64,000 nt of DNA. It comes from UBA2767 sp965228625. Lineage in GTDB: Bacteria; Pseudomonadota; Alphaproteobacteria; Rhizobiales; Methyloligellaceae. Shown here piece after piece: positions 26,362-34,174 of this stretch. The stretch's first letter is position 1; every line of letters begins with the position of its first letter. The stretch spans positions 248,001 through 312,000 of the forward strand of contig OZ245829.1 in assembly GCA_965228625.1 (NCBI GenBank). The letters run 5' to 3'. Below the pieces are notes generated by a model, which was not told where the DNA came from, did no database searches, and saw nothing but the letters and a program-made list of their open reading frames with translations. The position numbers and the translations under genes were made by a program.

Positions 26362-27456
26362 TCACACCCACGATACGCCATCAAACACCAGCTCCGCCCG
26401 ATCGCCTTTCTCGGCGGCTGCGGAGGCCCGCAGTTCGGCACCGGGACCTTCGGCCTCGCTCAACACCATGCTCTCGGTGACGATCGGCATCAGGGCGTCG
26501 GATTCGGTCAATGCCTTTCGCGGGCCCTCCAGCGCCGCATTCATACGCGCCACCTGACCACTGGTGAACATCACCATGGTGTCGTCATCGACATAATCCA
26601 TATAGTTCATGAACATGTCGCCGTTGGGTCCGTTGTCGCAGCTGATATGCGGGAAATCTTCCTTGCGAACATCTGACCCGTTTGAACCGGCCTGATTTGG
26701 AGTGTCGGTTACATTATCGGAGCCTCTACACCCCTGTCCGTCGTCTCCCCAGATGTGCAAAAGGTCGAGCCAGTGCCCAACTTCATGAACTGCGGTCCTG
26801 CCCAGATTGAAGGGTGCCTGCGCGGTTCCCCCTGAGCCGAAAGCGGTGTTGTTGATGACCACGCCGTCAGTCGAGGCAGGCCCGCCAGGGAATTGTGCAT
26901 ATCCCAAAAGTCCGCTCTCGATCGAACATGTCCACATATTCAGATAACGGTCGCGCGGCCATGCGGCCTTGCCGAACTCATCATGCTTGATCAAATCGTC
27001 GAGCTTCTTCGTGGCCAGTCGGTCAAGACGGTTATAGGGGAACTCCTTTAGCGAAGTTCGCGTCCGGGTGATGCCGGTCGTTTCGTTGCCCATCGGATCG
27101 CGCACCGCCAACGCGAACTCGATGAGCGGATCGGCAACTGTTGGCTCAAACGGCTCGGGAACATCAACGATATCTGCGTTGTTAGCCCGGAAATCCCGGT
27201 TCAGCGCGGCGATCTGGCTGTCGATCTGGCTGCGCTCCAGATTCTCCTCGTCTTTGTGAAAGATCACATGGACGACGACGGGAATGCGCACGATGTTCGT
27301 ACGCGGCCGCAACCTTGCAACGGCAGAAAACGCTTCGATCTGACGGCGATTTCGCTGGTATGTTTCGTCTGTTTCGGCCAGGTAGTTGTGCTGCTCCATG
27401 ACCGCGCAACTGCGCGAGGGCATTCCCCGCGACTTCTTTTGCGTCTTCTTTGCCAT
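26362..27456 (-). CDS. M43 (pappalysin/cytophagalysin) family zinc metalloprotease
   Basis: 364 residues. The zinc-binding HEVGHWLDLLH (224-234) is followed by DNVTDTPNQAG and the Met-turn MNYMDYVDD, the classic M43 layout with conserved cysteines (C243, C273). The N-terminus SCAVMEQHNYLAETDETYQRN and IPVVVHVIFHKDEENL are also typical. Most bacterial M43 enzymes are secreted, but this one starts MAKKTQKKSRG with no signal peptide, so it acts inside or leaves by a non-Sec route. An Ala/Glu-rich C-terminal tail follows. Second gene of a three-gene operon. Confidence 0.9.
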   Translation of the reverse strand: MAKKTQKKSRGMPSRSCAVMEQHNYLAETDETYQRNRRQIEAFSAVARLRPRTNIVRIPVVVHVIFHKDEENLERSQIDSQIAALNRDFRANNADIVDVPEPFEPTVADPLIEFALAVRDPMGNETTGITRTRTSLKEFPYNRLDRLATKKLDDLIKHDEFGKAAWPRDRYLNMWTCSIESGLLGYAQFPGGPASTDGVVINNTAFGSGGTAQAPFNLGRTAVHEVGHWLDLLHIWGDDGQGCRGSDNVTDTPNQAGSNGSDVRKEDFPHISCDNGPNGDMFMNYMDYVDDDTMVMFTSGQVARMNAALEGPRKALTESDALMPIVTESMVLSEAEGPGAELRASAAAEKGDRAELVFDGVSWV

Positions 27457-27497
27457 CTCATCTCTCCCTGAAATCTAGTTCTGATTTACAGACCCCG

Positions 27498-28181
27498 TTA
27501 TGCGACCTGCGCCTGCCCAAAACGCTCCTTCATCGTCCGGTCGATTTCCGGCAATGAGTAGAGTTTTCCCGGGTTCGAATCGGAACGCAGCTGAAGATGG
27601 CCCATGTCCGGGTTGCGCCAATAAAATCCGGCCGTAAGCCCCAAGGCCCGCGCATGATCGGCGTAGACCTTGTAGCCCTCCGGCTTGTGCCATTCGATTT
27701 TCCCGTTGACCCGCCAGTAGGAATCGACCGCTTCCGCCCATTGATGCCAGCTGAGTCCGGGAGGCACGCCTGTGACATTGGGACCGGATGGTTGCGGGCC
27801 AACCTCGTCGAGGACACTTGCCAGAAACGGCGCGCCGCCGTCGCGCAACTCGCCGATTTTCCTATTGATCTGCGCCGTCGAGCGTGACTGCCGGTACAGC
27901 TTGGCCTGCTCCCACGGCGTGCGCAGGCCGAAATAGGGAACGAGTACATAACCGTCGGATTTGCAGCGGGCGATCACCTCTCTGACCGCTTCCGCCAGAA
28001 CCGGATCGAGATCATCATAGTCGAACGGCGTCCTCAGAAGCCCACGCGCGTCTTCCCGGAGCGACATATCTCCGGGTTGGAGAAGACCGCTCAACGCTTC
28101 TTCGCTTAGCGGAACATCCAGAAGACCATCATCAGGATCTTCTCCGGCACCATCGAGGATATCGGCGGCTTTGTCGCTCAT
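27498..28181 (-). CDS. M15-like (VanY/endolysin-type) peptidase domain protein
   Basis: 227 residues. An acidic N-terminus (ILDGAGEDPDDGLLDVPLSEE) precedes a domain with the M15 zinc layout: FGLRTPWEQAKLYRQSR, SWHQWAEAVD (His146, Asp153) and a final MGHLQL (His195). Canonical M15 enzymes use S-x-H-x-x-G-x-A-x-D to cut peptidoglycan stem peptides. Here Gly is replaced by Ala-Glu, a tolerated change. No signal peptide, as in phage endolysins or secreted effectors. The gene heads the operon with the M43 protease 41 bp downstream. Confidence 0.75.
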   Translation of the reverse strand: MSDKAADILDGAGEDPDDGLLDVPLSEEALSGLLQPGDMSLREDARGLLRTPFDYDDLDPVLAEAVREVIARCKSDGYVLVPYFGLRTPWEQAKLYRQSRSTAQINRKIGELRDGGAPFLASVLDEVGPQPSGPNVTGVPPGLSWHQWAEAVDSYWRVNGKIEWHKPEGYKVYADHARALGLTAGFYWRNPDMGHLQLRSDSNPGKLYSLPEIDRTMKERFGQAQVA

Positions 28182-28346
28182 CGAACATTCTCCTGGAAAG
28201 ACTGCAAACTCTGATTTCCACAGAATATAGTTGAATAAAACCGAATTAGAAACAAATAACCAGTTCACTGTTGCTTATTCGACAGAATTACATAACATCA
28301 AATATTTACAATATGCATTTATGTTGCATCGGGGGAAACTCTAAGG
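28182..28346. promoter_or_regulatory. AT-rich divergent promoter region
   Basis: Between the M15 gene (left) and the trypsin-like gene (right). By hand count the 120 bases 28201-28320 hold 35 G or C (29%), against more than 55% in most neighbouring coding DNA. It contains several TTGA/TATA-like words (for example ATAGTTGAATAAAA). It must hold both promoters. The base composition points to imported DNA or to an H-NS/MucR/Ros-type silenced promoter. No clear inverted repeat was found. Confidence 0.55.
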
Positions 28347-29447
28347 ATGACAGAAAAAGGGGCGTCGCGGCGATCTGCGCCAAGCGCGCGCGAGAAATGG
28401 CAGGCTGAGATTGCAATCCGCGAACGCGAGGTTGCGGTTCTGGAGCGCGAACAGGCGACCCGGGAGTCCGAGCTCGAGCTTGAACGCAACAAGGCCAAAC
28501 GATCGGGATGGTTGAACCCGCTGGTTATTGCCGTGATCGCGGCTGCCGTCGCCGCCGGGGGCAACGCCTATATCGCCGATCTGAACGGCAAACAGCAAAG
28601 AGCACTTGAAGAGGAAAAAGCCGAACAGACGCGGATACTCGAGATGATCAAGACTGGCGACCCCGACAAGGCCGCTGAGAACCTCCAGTTCCTTCTCGAT
28701 GCAGGTTTGATCGTGAGCGACGATATCAAGGTCAGGCTCACGGAGTATCTGGAAAAACGGAAACCCGGCACGGGACCGGCCCTGGCGGCTACGGGCTCAC
28801 CATTTTCACCCGGCATTGTTGGAAGAGATGACGCCGTTCCGGTTCACCAACTACCGGAAAACAGTCCAATCAGAAAACTGGCGAGTGCCGTTGGCAGATT
28901 CTACGCAAAGGGTGAAAACTCGGGATTTCAGCCCAAATGCACCGCATTCTTGGTCGCCGAAGATTTGGCAATTACATCCGGTTTTTGCGTCAAGGATGCG
29001 ACAGCCGCGAAAATCGAATTCGACAATGGCGCTGGCGAGCTTCCGGAAAGGTATGACGTTGTGCTCCCTGCCGTTGAACAGAAGTCACACATGAGAGGGT
29101 TCAATTACGCTCTGCTGAAACTCAAAGACAATCCCGGGGCCAAGCACGGCATAATTCCATTCAAGGCTATTACTCCCCGAGTCGGTCAATCGCTGGCCAT
29201 AGTCTATTTTCGGACTGGACGAGAGAAACTTGCCGTTGCGGGTACGCCGGACTGTGAGATCAAAGAGGTCGAACCAAACGTACTTCATCACATATGTGAC
29301 ACTGGTGGCGGGTCGTCCGGGGCGCCGGTGATTTCAGCGCGGGATCACGGCGTAATCGGAGTGCATTTTGGGCGCGGCCGTCACGGAGGTGTCGCTGTAC
29401 GACTCGACGCAATCATTCGAGAGAGCAAGACCCTCCATCCTCGTTAG
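28347..29447 (+). CDS. Membrane-anchored trypsin-like protein with altered catalytic triad
   Basis: 366 residues. Residues 15-50 are a charged coiled coil (REREVAVLEREQATRESELE), 55-75 a transmembrane helix (LNPLVIAVIAAAVAAGG), then a short helical module IKTGDPDKAAENLQFLLDAG. From about 175 comes an S1-like domain: CTAFLVAEDLAITSGFCV, FNYALLKL and DTGGGSSGAPVIS. The nucleophile Ser324 is present, but the usual His of GHC is Phe213 and the usual Asp of DYALL is Asn253. It is therefore probably a proteolytically dead sensor or scaffold. Codon use and GC are lower than neighbours. Confidence 0.82.
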   Translation: MTEKGASRRSAPSAREKWQAEIAIREREVAVLEREQATRESELELERNKAKRSGWLNPLVIAVIAAAVAAGGNAYIADLNGKQQRALEEEKAEQTRILEMIKTGDPDKAAENLQFLLDAGLIVSDDIKVRLTEYLEKRKPGTGPALAATGSPFSPGIVGRDDAVPVHQLPENSPIRKLASAVGRFYAKGENSGFQPKCTAFLVAEDLAITSGFCVKDATAAKIEFDNGAGELPERYDVVLPAVEQKSHMRGFNYALLKLKDNPGAKHGIIPFKAITPRVGQSLAIVYFRTGREKLAVAGTPDCEIKEVEPNVLHHICDTGGGSSGAPVISARDHGVIGVHFGRGRHGGVAVRLDAIIRESKTLHPR

Positions 29448-29541
29448 CCGGAGCCTCCTCCCTCTCCCTGCCAAACTGGTCCGGCACGTTCGGCCGATGT
29501 AAGACTTGGGCCCCCGCTAGCTCGTTTGGGAGGCGACCGCC

Positions 29542-31413
29542 ATTCCGTCGGCACCTGCATCAGCCCCTCAGGACGTCCTTGCCGGTTTCGGTACCGCATG
29601 GCGGTTCCGCTGGCCGTTGCTTGTCGCCCATCTCCTGGTGCGTCTGCTCGTGCTTGCGGTCCTTGCGCCGGTGTCGAGCCTGATCCTGTCGCTTGCCATA
29701 GCCGTGCGCGGCGAACGCGCTCTCACGGACCAGGACATCGCTTTCTTTCTGCTGACGCCGGCGGGCCTCGCCGGAGGTCTCGCGGTCGCTTGCCTGCTGA
29801 TCGTGGGTGCCATTCTCGACGTGGCGGTCATGACCGGTGTGCTGCGTGGAGGCAACCGAACCATCGCCGGCGTGATCACACATGGCGTGCGTCCGGTCCT
29901 TGTCCGCTTCCCGGCGCTCGCCCGGTTCAGCCTGCGTCTCGTGCTGCAGGTCCTGCTCATCGCCGCACCGTTTCTGGCGGTTGCCGGGCTGATCACCCTG
30001 TTCGCGCTCCGACAGTATGACATCAATTATTATCTGACTTACTGGCCGCCCGAATTTTTGGCATCCGTCGCGGTGATCGCTGTGGCTCTGTCCGCGGGCG
30101 CAATCGTGCTGCTACGCCGGGTCGCGGGATGGGCGATTGCGCTGAATCTGGTCTTGTGGGGAAACGTGTCTCCGCGCGATGCGTTCCGGCTGAGCGCGCA
30201 ACAGCTTTCCGGGCACAGAAAGCGTGTGCTCGCGACCATCGTGATGTGGGCCGGCGCGCGGGCCGGCCTCGGTCTCGTCGTGACGACCATCGCCGGCGTC
30301 TTGTTCAATATCGTGCCGCTCTTTTCCGGCGATAGTCTGCATGTTGCCGCCGGCGCCGCCCTCGTGATCCTTTTCCTGCTTGCTCTCGCCAATACAATTG
30401 TCTCGGCCCTGTCCAACGGGGCGCTCGCGGATGTGCTGAACGGGCTCTACATGCGCGTCACGGGAGGAGGCGAAGAACCCGCCGCAACCGACGATACGAC
30501 GGATGTGCCGACACGCATCCCCGTCCCCGCGTTCATCGCCGCCGCGCTCCTTGCCGCGGGCTTTGGTCTTTTTGCCGGGGGCCTTCTGTTGGACGAAATC
30601 GGCACTAAGCGAACGGTCGAGATCATCGCCCATCGTGGCGCGTCCGCCGTGCGCCCCGAAAACTCGCTCGCCGCGATCGAGCGGGCGGTTGAGGAACGAG
30701 CCGATTGGGTCGAGATTGACGTGCAGGAGACCGCTGACGGCCAGGTGATCGTGGCTCATGACAGCGACTTCATGAAACTTGCCGGTGTCGATCTGAAGGT
30801 CTGGGACGCCACCATGGAAGACCTGGCGGATATCGATATTGGCAGCACATTCGATCCGGCTTATGCGGACCAGCGCACGCCGACGCTTGCGCAGGCGCTT
30901 GAAGCGGTGAGAGGCCGATCCCGGCTGCTTATCGAGCTCAAATATTACGGGCACGATGTGGACCTGGAAGCGCGCGTGGTCGGCGTCGTCGAAGCGGCTG
31001 GGATGGCCCGCCACATCGCCGTGATGTCGCTTAAATATGAGGCCATCCGCAAGATGCAGGCGCTGCGGCCGGACTGGCGCTATGGCGTGCTGGCCGCGCG
31101 CGCGATCGGCGATCTCGTCGCGTTGAAGGCGGACTTCATCGCCGTGAACACCGGACAGGTCTCACTGGCGCTCATACGGCGCGCCCATGCCCATGCCAAG
31201 CAGGTCTATGTATGGACGGTGGATGACCCGATGACCATGTCCCGCCTGATCTCCATGGGCGTGGACGGCCTGATCACCAACAAGCCCGCGCTGGCGCGCC
31301 AGGTCATGGACGCGCGCAACGCGCTCTCGACCACCGAGCGCCTCGCCCTGTGGCTCACCGACCGGTTCCGCATCGGCACGTTCGACCTCGTGGCTGACGA
31401 GGGCGATGCGTAG
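29542..31413 (+). CDS. Membrane glycerophosphodiester phosphodiesterase
   Basis: A membrane half of about six to eight helices (LLVRLLVLAVLAPVSSLILS, LALANTIVSALSNGALADVL and others) is fused to a C-terminal GDPD domain: IIAHRGASAVRPENSLAAI, WVEIDVQETADGQVIVAHDSD, then LLIELKYYGHD. These hold the catalytic His/His and metal-binding Glu/Asp residues. The enzyme should hydrolyse glycerophosphodiesters to glycerol-3-phosphate. The family N-terminus is open back to 29521 without ATG or GTG. GGGAGG sits 8 bp before ATT 29542, so an ATT start is proposed; TTG 29617 is the conventional alternative. Confidence 0.88.
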   Translation: MPSAPASAPQDVLAGFGTAWRFRWPLLVAHLLVRLLVLAVLAPVSSLILSLAIAVRGERALTDQDIAFFLLTPAGLAGGLAVACLLIVGAILDVAVMTGVLRGGNRTIAGVITHGVRPVLVRFPALARFSLRLVLQVLLIAAPFLAVAGLITLFALRQYDINYYLTYWPPEFLASVAVIAVALSAGAIVLLRRVAGWAIALNLVLWGNVSPRDAFRLSAQQLSGHRKRVLATIVMWAGARAGLGLVVTTIAGVLFNIVPLFSGDSLHVAAGAALVILFLLALANTIVSALSNGALADVLNGLYMRVTGGGEEPAATDDTTDVPTRIPVPAFIAAALLAAGFGLFAGGLLLDEIGTKRTVEIIAHRGASAVRPENSLAAIERAVEERADWVEIDVQETADGQVIVAHDSDFMKLAGVDLKVWDATMEDLADIDIGSTFDPAYADQRTPTLAQALEAVRGRSRLLIELKYYGHDVDLEARVVGVVEAAGMARHIAVMSLKYEAIRKMQALRPDWRYGVLAARAIGDLVALKADFIAVNTGQVSLALIRRAHAHAKQVYVWTVDDPMTMSRLISMGVDGLITNKPALARQVMDARNALSTTERLALWLTDRFRIGTFDLVADEGDA

Positions 31414-31581
31414 GCGGAAGCCGATCGATCCACGGATCACTGGAACAGATCGCGCACTGACCGGACCTGTTTGCCAGTCTCCGTGCTTGCCGTGTAAGTA
31501 GGAGTGCGCGGGCTTGCACCAAACGAGCTCGGCCGCGATTTGCCCAACAAGGACCCTGCTCAAGCCGTGCAGTACCGCCCT

Positions 31582-32808
31582 ATGTTTCCGAACCGGGTGC
31601 TGACCCGATCCCGCGCGCACGTGGCAATGTGGCTTGGCGCGCTCGCGCTCGCCCTGCTGGTTTTCCCCGTCTCCGCCCTGGCCGGTGCAAAAGAAAAGGT
31701 CGCGAAGCTCGCGCCTTCGGGCCTGGTGCTGGTGATGGATGCTCAAGGCAATGAGCTGGTGGCCCAGAACGCCGACAAGCCGTTCGTTCCGGCGTCCGTT
31801 ACCAAGATCGTGACCGCGTGGCTGGCGATGGAGGTGCTGGGCGGGGATTACCGCTTCAAGACCCGCTTTTACCTGGGCCCCGACCGAGTGCTGTATGTGC
31901 GCGGGGGCGGAGATCCCTTCCTGATTTCTGAAGAACTGGCGTCGCTTGCATCGCAGCTCGCCGCCGCGATCGGCAAGGCGCCGCTCAACGGCATCGTGCT
32001 TGACGCGAGCTACTATCCTTCAGACCTCCTTATTCCGGGCGTCGAGCACACGAGCGAAGCCTATGACGCGCTGAACTCCGCGCTGGCTGTGAACTTCAAT
32101 ACGATCCATGCCGTGCGCCGCGGTAAGAAGGTGCGATCCGGTGAAAAACAGACGCCGATCACCCCGCTGGCGATCAGCCAGTTCCGCAAGCGGGGGCCGA
32201 ACGGGCGTGGTCGCGTCAGCCTGACCCAGGACCCCGCGGTGAGCCTGCAATACGCCGGCGAATTGCTCGCCGCTTTCCTCAAGCGCGCCGGCGTCAACCT
32301 CAACGGCAAGATCACGACCGGGTCCGTTCCCGAGGGTCTGGAACCGGTCTACGTTCATCGCCAGTCGCGCCCGCTCTCGGAGATCCTCACCGAGATGCTC
32401 CGCTATTCGAACAACTACATCGCCAATCAGGTCTTCCTTGAGATTGGCGGCCACCGTCATGGCGGCCCCGTCAGCTTGGAGAAGTCACTCAAGGTCGCGG
32501 ACGAGATTCTCGCCGCGAATGGCCTCGACGGCGCCATCCGGCTCGAAGAAGGCTCCGGCCTTAGCCGTGGCAATCGCTTCACGGCGCGTGGCCTTGCGCG
32601 ATTGCTCCACCACTTCGCGCCGCACGCCGGCCTGCTCTACGGCCAGGACGGCGGACCACACAAGACCGGCTCGCTTTCCGGGGTCCGCACGCTGGCGGGT
32701 TACGCCGACACCGCGAAGCACGGGCAGGTGCGCTTCGTGATCGCGCTGCGGAGCAACAATGGCGGACTGCGTTTCCGACTGCTTCGCGCCATAGAGTCCG
32801 GGCTGTAG
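31582..32808 (+). CDS. dacB: D-alanyl-D-alanine carboxypeptidase, PBP4 / S13 family
   Basis: 408 residues with a signal peptide ending FPVSALA. The three penicillin-binding motifs are present: SxxK in PASVTKIVTAW, SxN in LRYSNNYIANQ, and KTG in PHKTGSLSGVRTLAGY. Also YRFKTRFYLGPDRVLYVRGGGDP, typical of S13. The enzyme trims or cross-cleaves peptidoglycan stem peptides in the periplasm. It is somewhat shorter than E. coli DacB (about 477), so the inserted domains are reduced. ATG 31582 assumed; ATG 31627 is possible because no strong ribosome site favours either. Confidence 0.9.
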   Translation: MFPNRVLTRSRAHVAMWLGALALALLVFPVSALAGAKEKVAKLAPSGLVLVMDAQGNELVAQNADKPFVPASVTKIVTAWLAMEVLGGDYRFKTRFYLGPDRVLYVRGGGDPFLISEELASLASQLAAAIGKAPLNGIVLDASYYPSDLLIPGVEHTSEAYDALNSALAVNFNTIHAVRRGKKVRSGEKQTPITPLAISQFRKRGPNGRGRVSLTQDPAVSLQYAGELLAAFLKRAGVNLNGKITTGSVPEGLEPVYVHRQSRPLSEILTEMLRYSNNYIANQVFLEIGGHRHGGPVSLEKSLKVADEILAANGLDGAIRLEEGSGLSRGNRFTARGLARLLHHFAPHAGLLYGQDGGPHKTGSLSGVRTLAGYADTAKHGQVRFVIALRSNNGGLRFRLLRAIESGL

Positions 32809-32821
32809 GGACAACCACGCC

Positions 32822-33679
32822 CTACTCGCGCACCGCGCTCCTGAAGGCGGCGGAAAGCGCGGCCAGCGCATCGCCCGCGCGGCCTTCGCCAACCCGCGTG
32901 TGCAGCACTACCGGCTGGCGCGGTAGGTCCGGAAGTGAGAGCCTGGGGCCGACGTCGACCGCGCCGAACGGCAACATGCGCCGCGCCAGTGCGGCAACTC
33001 CCAGCCCGGCCATGACGGCGGCGGAGACTGCCGCGACACCACCGCCGACGAACACTTCCGTCCAGGGCACGCCCGCTTCGTCAAGAAGGACTCCGGCCAT
33101 GACGCGCACGCCGCAGGGCTCGGGCATGGTGGCCACAGGCAGCGGTTCGCCGGCACGGGGTTTCCAGTCCGGGGCGGCGTACCAGCCGAATTTCTCTTCG
33201 GTGAGGAGCTCCCCGTCGCCGCGGTCGTGCTGCGCACGGACGATCACCGTGTCGAGTTCGCGCCGGTCGAAGCTCTGCAGCAGGTCGCAGGAAGACCCAA
33301 TGCGGACTTCGATCAGCAACTGGGGGTCCTGGGCGTTCATGCGCGCGATCAGCGCCGGAAGCTCGGGTCCTGCGACATGGTCGCTGATACCAATCGTGAG
33401 GCGCTGCCGGGTCGCTGCAAGCTCCGCGAAGGCGCGGTCGTTCACCTCGAGCAACTCGCGGGCATGGTCGAGAAAAGCCGCACCCCGTGCGGAAAGCTGC
33501 ACATAACGGGGTGTGCGTTCGACGAGCCGACAGCCGAGCCGCTCCTCCAATCGTTTCAGCTTCAGGCTGACCGCGGACTGCGTGGTGCGCATGGCTTCGG
33601 CCGCACGCGTGAAGCTGCCGAGTTCGGCAATGCGAACGAAAGCCTGGACGGCATCGAGATCGAGGGGACGGTCTGCCAT
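32822..33679 (-). CDS. LysR family transcriptional regulator
   Basis: 285 residues. The N-terminal winged helix (LDAVQAFVRIAELGSFTRAAEAMRTTQSAVSLKLKRLEERLGCRLVERT) is followed by a periplasmic-binding-like effector domain (LTIGISDHVAGPELPAL, GVAALARRMLPFGAVD). It diverges from a tautomerase gene across a 95-bp gap holding TGATA-type repeats and is the likely regulator of that gene. Convergent with the dacB-like gene, 13 bp apart. Confidence 0.93.
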   Translation of the reverse strand: MADRPLDLDAVQAFVRIAELGSFTRAAEAMRTTQSAVSLKLKRLEERLGCRLVERTPRYVQLSARGAAFLDHARELLEVNDRAFAELAATRQRLTIGISDHVAGPELPALIARMNAQDPQLLIEVRIGSSCDLLQSFDRRELDTVIVRAQHDRGDGELLTEEKFGWYAAPDWKPRAGEPLPVATMPEPCGVRVMAGVLLDEAGVPWTEVFVGGGVAAVSAAVMAGLGVAALARRMLPFGAVDVGPRLSLPDLPRQPVVLHTRVGEGRAGDALAALSAAFRSAVRE

Positions 33680-33689
33680 TTCAGACCAT

Positions 33690-33709
33690 TATCACTGATA
33701 TCAAGATCA
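33690..33709. promoter_or_regulatory. Candidate LysR-type operator
   Basis: In the short divergent gap, TATCACTGATA (33690-33700) is an 11-bp perfect palindrome with a one-base centre. It overlaps TGATATCA (33696-33703) and is followed by AGATCAATA. Repeated TGATA/ATCA half-sites on both helix faces fit a LysR recognition and activation site shared by both genes. Confidence 0.45.
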
Positions 33710-33774
33710 ATAGCATACAAAAATAATTAGCCGGCGCGTACATAAGGCGAGAACATCATTGAAAGGACCCGAAC

Positions 33775-34155
33775 ATGCCCCTTGCCCACATCTCTCTGCG
33801 CACCGGAAAGCCCGAAAGTTACCGGCAGGCGATCTTCGACGGCGTCTACCGCGCCTTGCGGGACACCTTCGACGTGCCGGAGGACGACCAGTTCATGGCC
33901 ATCACCGAGCATGACGCCGCCAACTTCCGCTACGGTGCGTCCTATCTCGACGTCGCCCGCAGCGACGACCTCGTGATCATCCAGATCACCGCGAACAACA
34001 CGCGCAGCGTGGAGCAGAAGAAGGCGCTCTACGGGCGGATTGCGGAGTTGCTTGGGCAAAGCCCCGGCGTGCGGCCCGAGGATGTGTTCGTCAGCCTGGT
34101 CGAGGTGGAGAAGGAGAACTGGTCCATCGGCCACGGCCTCGCGCAATATGCGTGA
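33775..34155 (+). CDS. Tautomerase family protein
   Basis: 126 residues beginning MPLAHISLRTGKP, so Pro1 (after Met removal) is the expected catalytic base, as in 4-oxalocrotonate tautomerase and MIF-like enzymes. A second half-domain with IIQITANNTRSVEQKKALYGRIAELL and DVFVSLVEVEKENWSIG (usual ENWSFG) completes the fold. The substrate is unknown. Divergent LysR regulator nearby; P450 gene converges downstream. Confidence 0.9.
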   Translation: MPLAHISLRTGKPESYRQAIFDGVYRALRDTFDVPEDDQFMAITEHDAANFRYGASYLDVARSDDLVIIQITANNTRSVEQKKALYGRIAELLGQSPGVRPEDVFVSLVEVEKENWSIGHGLAQYA

Positions 34156-34174
34156 GGCCGTCGGTTCTGTCTTT

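Noticed and set aside
27565..27585. GGGTTCGAATC, a tRNA T-loop-like word
   Set aside because: It lies within the M15 gene and no cloverleaf could be drawn around it.
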